Shown here piece by piece: positions 27,738-37,465 of a stretch of DNA of 41,607 nucleotides. The stretch spans positions 1-41,607 of the forward strand of contig JASANZ010002068.1 in NCBI GenBank assembly GCA_030849805.1, read 5' to 3'. Position 1 is the first letter of the stretch; the number at the start of each line of letters is the position of its first letter. Both the position numbers and the translations under genes were made by a program. A model generated the notes under the pieces. It ran no database searches and was not told the DNA's origin. It saw only the letters and a program-made list of their open reading frames with translations. The DNA comes from Sergeia podlipaevii (Eukaryota > Euglenozoa > Kinetoplastea > Trypanosomatida > Trypanosomatidae).

Positions 27738-29240
27738 CTAATATACATATTGCTCATTTTCGGTGACCTGATTTTCTTCATCGGAGCCAGATGCAAACGC
27801 CTTGTACGCCTCAGGTTCATCCTCCTCAGGCGCAACGCCAAGGTTATCCCAGTTAGTCGAATGCTTCACTGGTCTCTCGGGGGCTTCTTCAACTTGTACA
27901 AAGACAACGGAAGGGCGGTTGCGACCGCCAGAGGAACCACCACGAGTGGACTTTTGCTGAGAAATGGGGCGTGAAGAACTATCAACCAGCACACCAGAGC
28001 CGGTGCTGTAACGCGCGGCATCTCCATCCCCTACGGGGGAGCCCTCTGGGCAGCCGGCTGGAGAGGCTTCAGCGGTAGCGTCAGCTGGAACAGCAGGAAC
28101 GCCAGTAGCGGCAGCTTCCGTCGCCTCGGCTCTTGCCTTTTCGGCCTCCGCCTCGCGCTCAGCCGCCTCCTTCGCAAGACGCTCACGCTCCTCAATCATC
28201 TCGATCTCCTCAAAGGGCACAACGCGGCCCTCGGCGTAGGCCTGCTTCGCCTCCTCAAAGGACTCCAAGGCTGCGGCTCCACGTGCGTCGAGCTCACCAC
28301 GGTAGGCGATAGCAAGCTCAGCAAGGAAGGGGGTAACCTGCGGGTCGCAGTGGAAGGCGACGGTAGGGGTGTAGTAGTTAAGAAAGCCAAAAGACTCGCG
28401 GCCACACTGGGCCACCACGGAGAACACAGCGCCATCCTCCTCCTCCATAATCGCCAAACGGTTGCAGATTTCCTTATGGTGCTCCATGAAGAGGTACGCA
28501 TCGTAGGCATCGTGCAGGTACTTGAAGGTGTTCTTGCGGCCTTCGAACTCTTCCTCCTCCAGCTGGTGACGACGCAGCTCCTCGGTCTCCTCAAAGGTGA
28601 GCTCAGGGTGCGGGGTGGGCTCGCGGTGGGTCGCACCGTAGCGCTCCACGACTTGCTGACGGAATAGATCAGCGGGTGCAAGATGGAAGACGCTCTTGCG
28701 GATGGCAGCAAAGCCCTCATGCTCTTCTTTATTGAGGCGGACACGGCCACGGGCCTCATGAGCGTAAAGCTGCTGGAAGCACGTAAGGATGAACCACGAT
28801 TCGGAGCATGCACGCTCAATGTTGCCACGCAGTTTCTTCTCCACGCCGTGCACCCAGCGGCGCAGCTCAGCCTCCTCTTCGCACAGGTCCTGAAACTGGG
28901 TGTGGGGGAAGCCTCCCGTAGTAAGACGGCGGGTCGGAGGAGCTACCTGGCGGGGAGGGGCGGCGGGGAACCACACGGCGCGCTGCTTCTCATAGATAGC
29001 AAGCTCGAACTTATCCAGCTTGGGGCCTCCGCCCTTCTCACGCAGCTTCTTCTCTCCGATCATGATGCCCATGATGTGAAGCATGTCGGCGAAGTCGCTG
29101 GAGCATTCAAGCTCAATAGCACGGCGTCCGGCAACCTCCCCACGGCGGACATCCTTGAGTTCGTCATCGATGGTGCGCTCGCGAGAGACAAGCTCGTCGT
29201 AGTACTCGCCGAAGTCGCGGCCCTGGCTGACAATAGACAT
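27738..29240 (-). CDS. Hypothetical acidic protein (500 aa), probably abundant
   Basis: I do not recognise this protein. Residues 1-350 are charged, mostly helical and apparently well folded (for example WVHGVEKKLRGNIERACSESW and FKYLHDAYDAYLFMEHH). A Glu/Ala-rich single-helix or coiled segment follows (about 355-395), then a Ser/Pro/Gly-rich acidic tail ending in EQYVY. There is no signal peptide or membrane segment. Codon choice is strongly biased to C/G-ending codons, as in the SOD and CPN60 genes, which in trypanosomatids usually marks highly expressed proteins; a structural or cytoskeletal role would fit but is inference. The frame is open upstream through the pyrimidine tract, but the ATG at 29240 is the first after the predicted acceptor and gives the start MSIVSQGRDF. 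Confidence 0.85.
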   Translation of the reverse strand: MSIVSQGRDFGEYYDELVSRERTIDDELKDVRRGEVAGRRAIELECSSDFADMLHIMGIMIGEKKLREKGGGPKLDKFELAIYEKQRAVWFPAAPPRQVAPPTRRLTTGGFPHTQFQDLCEEEAELRRWVHGVEKKLRGNIERACSESWFILTCFQQLYAHEARGRVRLNKEEHEGFAAIRKSVFHLAPADLFRQQVVERYGATHREPTPHPELTFEETEELRRHQLEEEEFEGRKNTFKYLHDAYDAYLFMEHHKEICNRLAIMEEEDGAVFSVVAQCGRESFGFLNYYTPTVAFHCDPQVTPFLAELAIAYRGELDARGAAALESFEEAKQAYAEGRVVPFEEIEMIEERERLAKEAAEREAEAEKARAEATEAAATGVPAVPADATAEASPAGCPEGSPVGDGDAARYSTGSGVLVDSSSRPISQQKSTRGGSSGGRNRPSVVFVQVEEAPERPVKHSTNWDNLGVAPEEDEPEAYKAFASGSDEENQVTENEQYVY

Positions 29241-29245
29241 ATTAC

Positions 29246-29273
29246 CTGAAGTTATATAAGAAAAAAAGAAAAA
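29246..29273 (-). promoter_or_regulatory. Predicted trans-splice acceptor for the 27738-29240 gene
   Basis: A 16-nt pure pyrimidine tract on the sense strand (29273-29258) is followed by atataacttcag (AG at 29247-29246), then gtaat and the ATG at 29240. The 5' UTR would be 5 nt. Confidence 0.65.
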
Positions 29274-29296
29274 CAAATAACAAATACCTCAGCAAT

Positions 29297-29324
29297 ATAA
29301 ATAGTATATATATATACTATTTAT
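29297..29324. repeat. Perfect 28-bp AT-rich palindrome
   Basis: A perfectly self-complementary sequence centred on a TA run, reading ATAAATAGTATATAT to the centre. It lies about 57 bases upstream of the ATG at 29240 and just beyond the pyrimidine tract, so it is in the region removed or cleaved during trans-splicing/polyadenylation. Confidence 0.85.
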
Positions 29325-30362
29325 TAATGGAAAAGGTTGTAATATAGCTTCACAACTAGCGTACTACGGAACTGAGAATTATTTTGAAAAAGATGTTTGT
29401 AGAAAAAAAAAAATAACTACGCAGACTTAATAAAGGACATAATCATCAAGAAAAAAAAAAGAAATGAGAGTGTGCAGAATGATAAGACATGCAGTGGTAC
29501 GTCGCGTTCGGTGTTTTGGCATGCAAAAGAAAAAAAACTCTCATTATAAATCCACTTTACTGGATTCAGAAAGCTACCAAGCTCAACTGTATTAGCGATT
29601 TTTGCTACTTATCATTTTTTTTTAAACGTTACAAAAAAAAGTTCAACAACGCAGATAAACTTATTGACACACACACTATCACCCCCCCCCCCTCAAAAAA
29701 AAAAAAAACGGNACAGCAACATCATCATCAGAACTGCATCAACAAGGGGAGAAGGGAGAAGAAGAGGGAAGTGGGAAATACTGACATAGAAATGCAAAGA
29801 GCATCTTTTCGTCATTAAGTCTCCTCTTGAAGTAATACAGCAGCGAAAAGATGGAGCAGAAATACACTATATACGACCCCTATATGTATACTCGTTCATA
29901 GACTCTCTCATACTTGCACCCAAGCCTACTCGTGGTAGTACCCGGTATTGACCCTTTTTTTTTTTTGCTGTCGTAACATATTGGTCGCGGTAACAAAAAC
30001 AACACGACGACGTGGGCTGGAACAGTGAATCGTGAGTCATTTCCTTCCAGTGTTAAGCCCACGGTAACATGCAAACTATAAATACTTGGTATCAGTGCAT
30101 TGTGTGCCTACTTGTATGCATTCGCAGCAATATACCTATGTACATCAGCACACACATAAAACACACTAGCAGTACCTTTTTTGGATAGTTTTTAACTATT
30201 TTTCTAGATCAGCTGGCTCTAGAAGGAATGAAGAATAAAATGCTTTATTCTAAATATAAGTGCTTAACATTTCGCACTGCCTCTTAGTGAGGACAAAACA
30301 AAAATAAAAAAACAGAAGTAATCCGTTTGCACTCACAACAGCAACAAAGTAATACATATATC

Positions 30363-32318
30363 TCACGGTGACTCAGCCGCACCAGAAGTACTTGGTTTAA
30401 GAGAAGATGGCACAAAGAGATGAGAGAGACGGAAGTTAGGGTGATCAATCGTGGGCAGCTCTACATCCCAGTTTGCGGTCTTCAACGCTGTCTGCAGTGC
30501 CGCACCAGCAGCATCCCACTTCGCCTGATCCTTCGCGCACGCCCTCAGAAACGTTGTGAGTGTTGACTCGTTCTCCGCGTGCTGTATCGCCGCCGTGTAC
30601 ATGATCAGATACGCGGTCAGAAGATCCTGCGGTGAGCACGCTTTCTGTACCAGTAGCACCAGACGCTTCCCACGAAACACAACGTCTGTTTCAGCGGCAT
30701 TACCCTCGCGGCACCGTATCCTGCGCTGACGCCACTGCCGATAGGAAAAGAAGCGCTGTGCAGACAAAAGACACGAGGGTAGTTCATAGCGGTCCCAGCA
30801 CTCGCGTATCGATAGTGGTACCGGGGTTGGCTCCCAGAGCGCGAGCATAAAGGCGTGGCTATGATTTACATAGAGTACATCTTCCTGAAGACTCGAAGAC
30901 TTGATGAGCAGTTTATCAATAGGGGGACTAATGTACAAGAGGTCGCGGCGCTCGTAGGGACTACGACTATCCGTCTTGATCATCATGCGTACACCAAGCA
31001 AGTCTGAGACTTCTTCTGGTGTGAGCACTTTGCTGTTATGTACGTATTCAGTAAGCAGTACGCCAATTGTTGTAAAGTTGAGAATTCTAAAGGCAATCGG
31101 GTTCATCGACATTGGGGCTAGTATCATGTTAAGCGCGCAGCACAGCACCACCGTCACAAGCTGCACAGTGAAACTGGCGATATATGTACAGAACCCAATG
31201 CCCAGCGCGGTGGCAATGGTGTACGTGACCATGCCGAAAGAGTTGAACTTTTTCGTTAGCTCAGCAAGATTATTGTGTGTGGCGAAGTGCTGCAGCGCGG
31301 CGGCGCGGGAAACAAAAAACATGAGCGCTGAGGATTGCTTCACGGTCGACGTGAGAATAGCCGCGTACAGGAGGTGCTGCGGGACCATAGATGGAATAAG
31401 CATATCGGAGATGACTGATACATTATTCATAAACACGCTCACAACAAACCAAAACTTGGGTCTGTTTTCGTATGAGACCACCTTGTTGGCCAGGTACGCG
31501 GCGAGCAAGGCAGGCACTAGATCCTTGAGCATCCACAGCTGTGGTGAGGAACCTAAGAAGAAGCCATTGAGAAGCGACTGATAGCCAATGGAAGCGGCAA
31601 AGTTGGACACAAACGAGCTTGCCAAGGAAAGATAAAAAAAGCGCTGAAAACCAATTGCAGTGGTGTTGGGGTAACCCTTTGGCATTCCGAAGAGTCGGAT
31701 GCGGTTGCGCGTCGTCTCAGCGTGGAGCACCGACGGCACTTTAGCCACACCTTCGTCTTTTCGTGACACGGTGCGCCAGCAGTAGTCTGTCATGCCCTGA
31801 GAGAAAAACAAAACAAGACCATCCTCGTCCTCCTGGTGCTGCTGCTTCTCAGATGCCTGCGCGAGCTGTGAGGTTTGCGGCACGTTCTCACGTGTCTCCT
31901 CAATTTTAGCTGAGCTTTTGCTCCTTTGCTTCGTAGCCCCCGTCGTCGCGGCTGCTGTTGATGATGCTCCGGGGCTACTACGCGACTTCCAGTCTTCGCG
32001 ACACGATGAGCAGTTGCTACCGGCCTCACTGCTCGACGCCACACTGCGTGCACTGACGCGCAAGGCTAGCAATCGAGCATCCAACGAACACGCTGATGAT
32101 CTTCTTCTTTGCATTAAGGCCATATGGCTGCTGCTTCTATTCATCGATCCCATCAGCATCGACGATGTCATATGGATATAGCCACGTCTGACAGACACCA
32201 ACGCAGTCCGCCCAAGACTAGAAGAATGCTTGTGAAGAAATTGACAACCCCTCACATCAGATTGGAAAAAGATGAGTGGGGAGCATGACGATAATAATAG
32301 AACTGTGCGCACTTTCAT
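30363..32318 (-). CDS. RUS1/DUF647 family membrane protein
   Basis: A 651-residue protein whose middle (about 210-420) matches the Root UVB Sensitive (DUF647) family: a GYPNTT segment (215-220) after a Phe/Pro-rich lead-in, WMLKDLVPALL (262-272), and the diagnostic SRAAALQHFATHNNLAELTKK (337-357), which parallels the plant and animal sequence around TQHFA.RNNMADVSAK. Several hydrophobic segments suggest multiple membrane passes. In plants RUS proteins act in UV-B signalling and auxin transport in plastids; in other eukaryotes the role is unknown. The N-terminal 200 residues are Ser/Arg-rich with few acids and may be an organelle-targeting extension. The C-terminal 200 residues match the variable RUS tail. 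The ATG at 32318 directly follows the predicted acceptor. Confidence 0.85.
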   Translation of the reverse strand: MKVRTVLLLSSCSPLIFFQSDVRGCQFLHKHSSSLGRTALVSVRRGYIHMTSSMLMGSMNRSSSHMALMQRRRSSACSLDARLLALRVSARSVASSSEAGSNCSSCREDWKSRSSPGASSTAAATTGATKQRSKSSAKIEETRENVPQTSQLAQASEKQQHQEDEDGLVLFFSQGMTDYCWRTVSRKDEGVAKVPSVLHAETTRNRIRLFGMPKGYPNTTAIGFQRFFYLSLASSFVSNFAASIGYQSLLNGFFLGSSPQLWMLKDLVPALLAAYLANKVVSYENRPKFWFVVSVFMNNVSVISDMLIPSMVPQHLLYAAILTSTVKQSSALMFFVSRAAALQHFATHNNLAELTKKFNSFGMVTYTIATALGIGFCTYIASFTVQLVTVVLCCALNMILAPMSMNPIAFRILNFTTIGVLLTEYVHNSKVLTPEEVSDLLGVRMMIKTDSRSPYERRDLLYISPPIDKLLIKSSSLQEDVLYVNHSHAFMLALWEPTPVPLSIRECWDRYELPSCLLSAQRFFSYRQWRQRRIRCREGNAAETDVVFRGKRLVLLVQKACSPQDLLTAYLIMYTAAIQHAENESTLTTFLRACAKDQAKWDAAGAALQTALKTANWDVELPTIDHPNFRLSHLFVPSSLKPSTSGAAESP

Positions 32319-32359
32319 CTCCCCTCACGAAGAATAGCAACAAAGTACAAAAAAAAGGG
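32319..32359 (-). promoter_or_regulatory. Predicted trans-splice acceptor for the RUS1-like gene
   Basis: On the sense strand cccttttttttg (32359-32348) is followed by a T-rich stretch and two AGs at 32325-32324 and 32320-32319, the second touching the ATG at 32318. The 5' UTR would be 5 or 0 nt. Confidence 0.6.
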
Positions 32360-33914
32360 CGGTATTTGGTGCAAAATAAAAGCAGAAGTGCAGGTCCTTA
32401 CATATATATCTTAAAAACTGTGACTGCCAAAAAGTTATATATATATATATATTTTCCAAAACACTAATGCTGCTGTTGTAGAAAAAAAGAAAATAAAAAA
32501 AAAAGATATGTATAGAGAAGCACAGCAATTCTTTTTTTTTTCTGTAAACCTTATATTTCTCTAACGGATATATTGATATGTATGCGCGGTAAATGTATGT
32601 TTTTGTGTGTGTGTGTATGTATGTGTGTATGTATTTACTGACGCAGTTGCAATGATACTGCCACGTATAAAGACCTTGACAATCAATGAATGCTTCAATT
32701 GTTAACCGTATGATCAATCGCTTCTGCTATGCACTCTTTTGAAAGTCGATTTAGCATACGTACCTTCAACTTAAATTTACAACATGAGAGAGGAAGGAAA
32801 GGGGGGGGGAGGGGGTCCTAAGAAAAGAGGTGATGAGAAAAAAATCAATAACTGCAATAATAATTATGGTAAATCGCCATTGAAGTTTTTTTTTTTTTTT
32901 TAACATCGTTGAAGATCCCCTCCATTTGAAAAATCTACTCCTTCTCCTCTTGCCCATACTACTAGTGTAAAGACAGATAAGCAGCGGAGCAACGGCAAGA
33001 GTTGTTTCTCCTCTTGACATTTTTTTTTGTTGTTGTTGTTGATTTTGTTATTTTGTGTGCTCAGAAAGAAATTTGCGGACATATATAAAGCGTGACACAC
33101 ACACACACACAGAGAGAGAGCGAATACTATACGGTTCAGGTACCAACTTACATACACTTACGCATTTTAAGATCTATTCATCCTTCATCATATCAAAAAC
33201 AACACGACCAACAATATAAACGCATTCTTCACCTATGAGTTCGATCAGACATATGCTTATATATACATCTCCAATATTGATACATACATTTCTCATACAC
33301 AAGCAGTGATCTAATAGCGTTCTTTTTTGGTCACACATCCCAACACACACATCGAAAACAAACTATAGGCACTTGACAACACCTCTTCTATTATATTCGT
33401 TTACCATATTCCTTTCATTTCCAGCGGCAACCAAATGGCACAAATAAATGGTGGTTGGAGAAATGAGAGAGACAAAAAAAAAATTGAGGGAAGGAGAGAA
33501 AGTAGATTCAACACAAATAAATAATATACATAATCTAAAAAAAAAAAAGAAAAAAAAATGAATTACCTCCATCTCCCGTCAGCGTTTTTCTTCTCCGTCC
33601 AATCCATGCAAGTACTCACACGACCTTGTATGAAAAAGCCACACAGTGGGAAACATACATTATTGCGCACACAAAGGCGCATTCCTTGCTTAAAACGGAA
33701 TGCACGCGCATGATAATTTTTTCCGCTCTAAGCACCTACCCATCATTCCTCTCAGTTTTTCCCTTTCTATTCATTTCAACGTAAAGTAATTATTATTTTA
33801 ATAGTAGAGAGGGAATGTAACATATTTAAGGAAATTGAATGAAATATATATATATATATATTGGAACAAAAAAAAGTACATATCTGTTTGCCAAAACACT
33901 TGAATGTGGAAAAA

Positions 33915-33939
33915 GAGAGAGAGAGAGAGAGAGAGAGAG
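33915..33939. repeat. (GA)n microsatellite next to a stop codon
   Basis: About 12 GA units, beginning about 21 bases downstream of the stop of the 33960-36554 gene. In the mRNA this is a (CU)n tract at the start of the 3' UTR. Confidence 0.9.
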
Positions 33940-33959
33940 CTGACGTGCACCTTCCCCTT

Positions 33960-36554
33960 TTAGAACTTCAGCCAGTCAGGTTCTTCGTCATCGTCACCAC
34001 CCACGGCCGCAGCGGCGTCGACGGGTGAGACAGGAGCTGGTGGTGTAGGCTTGGAGGGGTACAGATTGTCGTTGTTCAGTTCATCCTGGACTCCGGCACC
34101 AGCGCCACCAAACATCTCGTCGCCTTCAACTAATTCTTCCACAAATGCGTCTTCAATTCCCCCATCCTTTGAGCTACTGTAAGCGTTGGGATCGGGCGAA
34201 TTCCAGCTATCCGTCACACGCTCATCATTCACCTCCTCTTCCTCAGGAGCCTTGGCATGCGCCTCCTCCTCCGCAGAGCCACTGTGACCGCTCTTCGGTG
34301 AGCCGCTCGCAAAGTCCTTGCCCATCAATTCCTCAAAGCTCTTCTTTTTGCTCCCAGAACTAGCCTGCATCTCAGGCACATCGAGCTCCTCCGCGTCCAT
34401 CGTTGGCGATGCTGGCGCAGCACCAGTAGCAGGAGCAGCAGCAGGAGCATCCCCTGAGAGCCAGTCTGGAACACCATCCGTGGCAACAGGCGCAGGCGCA
34501 GGTGCCAGCTCGCTCGGATAGACAAGAGCCTCCGTGGGGTACGCGCTCACTCCGGCTTTGCTGCCGTTGCCGTCATGCAGATGCATGACCGCGGATGCTC
34601 CGCTGCCAGCAGAGGCACTGTAGACTGGCGATTCCGCCGCATGCTTCGGGCTGGGGGTACCCTTCTTGTTGTCTGCCGGGTTTGCCACAAAGTTGTACTC
34701 ATCATTGTCGCCGTCTAACCAAGAGGCAATGTTCTCCGGCTGCTGCGCGGGCTCAGCGCTAAGATAGTTTTCGTGCTGCTGCAGCTGGTTCTGAGGAGAT
34801 GACTGGCGGTATCCATTGACAGACTCCGGCCTTCGTGAGTGGGATGTGCTATCAAAACCATCTTCATGTCTATCCGCTGAAGAAGGACGGTGACTTGTAT
34901 TCTCGTCGTAGTAGTCATGCACATCGTGGGGCACGATACCGTGGCGTTCAAGCTCAGACTTCATGTGGGCAATGCGTTGGCGGAGATAATCACGCTCCGC
35001 ATCAGTGTGGTTGCCAGCGCTATTCTTCATGTTGTGCTCTCTGGGTGTAACGCCACGCTCTTGCCCAGCGGAGCTGCTACGCAGGGTGGCCAGCTGCTGC
35101 TTCAGCTTGCGAACCTCGGCACGCTTCTCTTTGTTATCCTGGCGAAGTTCCTCATAAGCGTCGTAGTCCCCCGAGTCGGCGGCGCGGCGACGAGCTTCAT
35201 ATTGCTGCCGAAGTCCCTCCACGCGTGCGTTGACACCATCGCGCTGCCGTTGTGCCTCATCGGCATCGCGAATAGCGTGTTGTAAGCCGCGCTCTGTCAG
35301 TGCGTTCTGCGAGCGAAGCTCTTCGTACAGCCTGTGTGCGCCTATGCCCGACTCTACCACGTTGCGGTGCATGACAAGCAGCTTTTCATTGCAGCGAATT
35401 TCAAGCTGCAGGTCACGATTCTCCTCAGAGAGAGCGGCGATGTCATTCTTCGCTTGAGCGACAAGGCGGTTGTACCGGCTGGCACGCTTGTATTTGCCAA
35501 TCATCTCGTCAAGCTGATCGCGCTCTGCCCGAAGTTCCTTATTGTCGGCACGGAGCATCTGGCACATGCGGTCTTCCAGCACAGACTCCTGCACGAGACG
35601 AACCGACGTCTCCTTGCGGGTCTCGGGCTTCTGCTGATTGCTGCTGAGCGACGTACGATAGCGCTTGCGCTGAAACTCCCAGATGCGCTCGCGAAGCGAG
35701 CTGTTCTCCTTCAGCATCACATCCAGCTCCTCCTGGTTGGTTGGCACTCTGATTCCCTCCATTTCTTCGTCCTCCTTCTCCTCTTTTGTCCTTTGCTGAT
35801 GCTCCGCCTTGGTGGCCTGGCGCTGGCGGCCAGCGTCACCATTTTTGGGGTACTGCTCCCATTCCCTGCAGTCGTTGTCCTCCCCCTCGTTCACGTCGTG
35901 GACTGGTACAAAACCACGAGCCTTCGACGCGGGGCGCAAGATACCCTGCATATCCGTGATATCTTGTGGCGTGGCCGCTCGCGAAGATGGACGGGAGGGG
36001 GAAGACGACGACGAGGATGAAGAGGAGGACGACGACGAAGAAGATCGCGATGTCATCGTCATCAGCTTCTTCATGTTGTTGTCGTTGTTGGGCTGGGGAG
36101 GAGCAGCAAAGTTGTGATCTCGACCACTGTGGGACTCATGCGAGTGTGCGCTGGGGTGCTTGCTTGCTACAGAAGAAGACTTGCTGGAGGAGTGGTGGGA
36201 ACTGTGATGCTTTGAAACAGAGGATGCCTTGGAAACCGGCTTCTCGTCGTAGGCACTTTCGTCTTCAGACGTGGTATCCTCAGAAAGGACGGCGGCGGCA
36301 GCAGGGGTATCAGCAGCGGAGGCAGCTGAAGAATGACGGCTGGAATGCTTGCTAGAAAGTTCAGAGTATTTGGAGGCGGAGCGGGGGCTGTGCTCAGAGG
36401 GCGTGGCGGCGCTCTTCTTGCTTGCTGGCCTGGAGCTGTGTCGAGACAAAGCGGGGCTGATGCTATTGCTGCTGTTCTCAAAGTCATCGTCAAATTCATC
36501 GTCTGAGTAGCGGTTAGACTCCGTGTTGGAGTGAGCAGAGGCTACGGCGGACAT
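33960..36554 (-). CDS. Serine-rich coiled-coil protein with repeated Trp-Leu motifs
   Basis: An 864-residue protein of unknown function. Residues about 1-250 are Ser/His/Pro-rich with an acidic YSDDEFDDDFENSS cluster near the start and a long poly-Ser run. Residues about 270-500 form a strongly charged coiled coil (for example LRADNKELRAERDQLDEM). The C-terminal part is acidic and disordered and carries a repeated short motif: SWLDGD (Trp612), DWLSGD (Trp698) and DWLKF at the very end (Trp861). The architecture suggests a cytoskeletal or flagellar scaffold that displays short binding motifs, but this is inference. The frame is open 15 codons further upstream and mimics a signal peptide; that stretch begins with GTG and is the pyrimidine tract plus acceptor, so the ATG at 36554 is the start. 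Confidence 0.87.
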   Translation of the reverse strand: MSAVASAHSNTESNRYSDDEFDDDFENSSNSISPALSRHSSRPASKKSAATPSEHSPRSASKYSELSSKHSSRHSSAASAADTPAAAAVLSEDTTSEDESAYDEKPVSKASSVSKHHSSHHSSSKSSSVASKHPSAHSHESHSGRDHNFAAPPQPNNDNNMKKLMTMTSRSSSSSSSSSSSSSSSPSRPSSRAATPQDITDMQGILRPASKARGFVPVHDVNEGEDNDCREWEQYPKNGDAGRQRQATKAEHQQRTKEEKEDEEMEGIRVPTNQEELDVMLKENSSLRERIWEFQRKRYRTSLSSNQQKPETRKETSVRLVQESVLEDRMCQMLRADNKELRAERDQLDEMIGKYKRASRYNRLVAQAKNDIAALSEENRDLQLEIRCNEKLLVMHRNVVESGIGAHRLYEELRSQNALTERGLQHAIRDADEAQRQRDGVNARVEGLRQQYEARRRAADSGDYDAYEELRQDNKEKRAEVRKLKQQLATLRSSSAGQERGVTPREHNMKNSAGNHTDAERDYLRQRIAHMKSELERHGIVPHDVHDYYDENTSHRPSSADRHEDGFDSTSHSRRPESVNGYRQSSPQNQLQQHENYLSAEPAQQPENIASWLDGDNDEYNFVANPADNKKGTPSPKHAAESPVYSASAGSGASAVMHLHDGNGSKAGVSAYPTEALVYPSELAPAPAPVATDGVPDWLSGDAPAAAPATGAAPASPTMDAEELDVPEMQASSGSKKKSFEELMGKDFASGSPKSGHSGSAEEEAHAKAPEEEEVNDERVTDSWNSPDPNAYSSSKDGGIEDAFVEELVEGDEMFGGAGAGVQDELNNDNLYPSKPTPPAPVSPVDAAAAVGGDDDEEPDWLKF

Positions 36555-37465
36555 GCTGAGCAATGTACAAAGAAAAAAAAAAGATGAATGCTTCTTCACA
36601 GGTGGATCTCAATTGTGAGAATGCCTAAGAGGGACAAAGAGAAAATGAAGAAGAGAAATAAATGTTGCCAAAGGTTTGCTACAAACCAACTGCAGAGTCA
36701 ATATATATTTATTTTGTATTTTTCTTTCTTCAATCACTGCTCTTCTTTTCTTTATCAAAAAAAGGAGAGAAAAACGCTGTGTCTATCGACTTCGCGAGGC
36801 TTTGTAAACTAAATACATAATCGAGATAGAGAGAGAAGGGAAAGAAATATTGAAGAGAAAAATAGCACACATAGAAAACGGAAAGATATACAAAAATGAT
36901 TTATGGCTATTACTGCGTGGATGGCTTTGCACGACAGCATATATACAAACAAAGTCCATAAAAAAAGATAGCTATTCCACCACTGGGAGGAAAAAAAAGA
37001 GCCCCTGGCAAACAGAAAACAGAGTCGTTTCTATGCTTCCATGATTTTCAACTGTATGTATAAATGTGTATCCTATTCAATTACATCGTCAGCTGTAGAC
37101 AACAAAAAGCATCAGCACACGCAATCGTGTTTCGTCTATCTACGTTTGTGTGTGTGTGGGTGTGTGTTTACATCGTAATGGAGTCAAAAGTAGATCAGCA
37201 ACCCCCCCCCCGCAGCAAAACATTCTGCCATTCACCCGCCCCACACGCCAACCTCTAAAAAAAGACAACAAAATATACACGTGCGCGATGATCGGCGCAT
37301 TTCATGAACACAAAAAGTATGTTAAAGAAGGAACAAATAATAGCAACAACAATCAGCCCTCAAAATACACATACCAAAGCTCATCCATTTCTCTCGCCCT
37401 CTCTACTCACTCGGCATATCTATTTTTTTTCTCTCCTCCTTCTTTCTTTTCCTCCGTTGTTTTTC
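36555..37465. other. Intergenic between the coiled-coil and J-protein genes
   Basis: No gene is recognised. It contains a C10 run (about 37202-37211), a GT-rich segment (37147-37168) and a plus-strand pyrimidine-rich segment (about 37387-37460) next to the J-protein stop codon. Confidence 0.7.
36556..36584 (-). promoter_or_regulatory. Predicted trans-splice acceptor for the coiled-coil gene
   Basis: A 16-nt pyrimidine tract on the sense strand (36584-36569) is followed by gtacattgctcag (AG at 36557-36556), one C, and the ATG at 36554. The 5' UTR would be 1 nt. Confidence 0.7.

Larger units (their letters stand above)
29241..30362. other. Intergenic between the 27738-29240 gene and the RUS1-like gene
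   Basis: No gene is recognised. It contains the palindrome at 29297-29324, a C11 run (29682-29692) followed by T-C and a long A run, and an ambiguous base N at 29712, and is otherwise AT-rich. Confidence 0.7.
32319..33959. other. Intergenic between the RUS1-like and coiled-coil genes
   Basis: No gene is recognised. It contains TA (about 32436-32451), GT (about 32604-32630), G9-A-G5 (32801-32815), T14 (about 32887-32900), CA/GA (about 33095-33120), TA (33843-33861) and GA (33915-33939) tracts. The last two lie within about 120 bases downstream of the coiled-coil gene's stop. Confidence 0.7.

Noticed and set aside
35334..36020. Plus-strand open frame of 228 codons
   Set aside because: It is antisense to the coiled-coil gene, whose codon bias keeps the opposite strand open.
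36555..36599. A signal peptide in front of the coiled-coil protein (hydrophobic Phe/Leu run)
   Set aside because: The extension starts at GTG, and its hydrophobic codons are simply the pyrimidine tract and splice acceptor read in frame. The ATG at 36554 lies one base after the AG.
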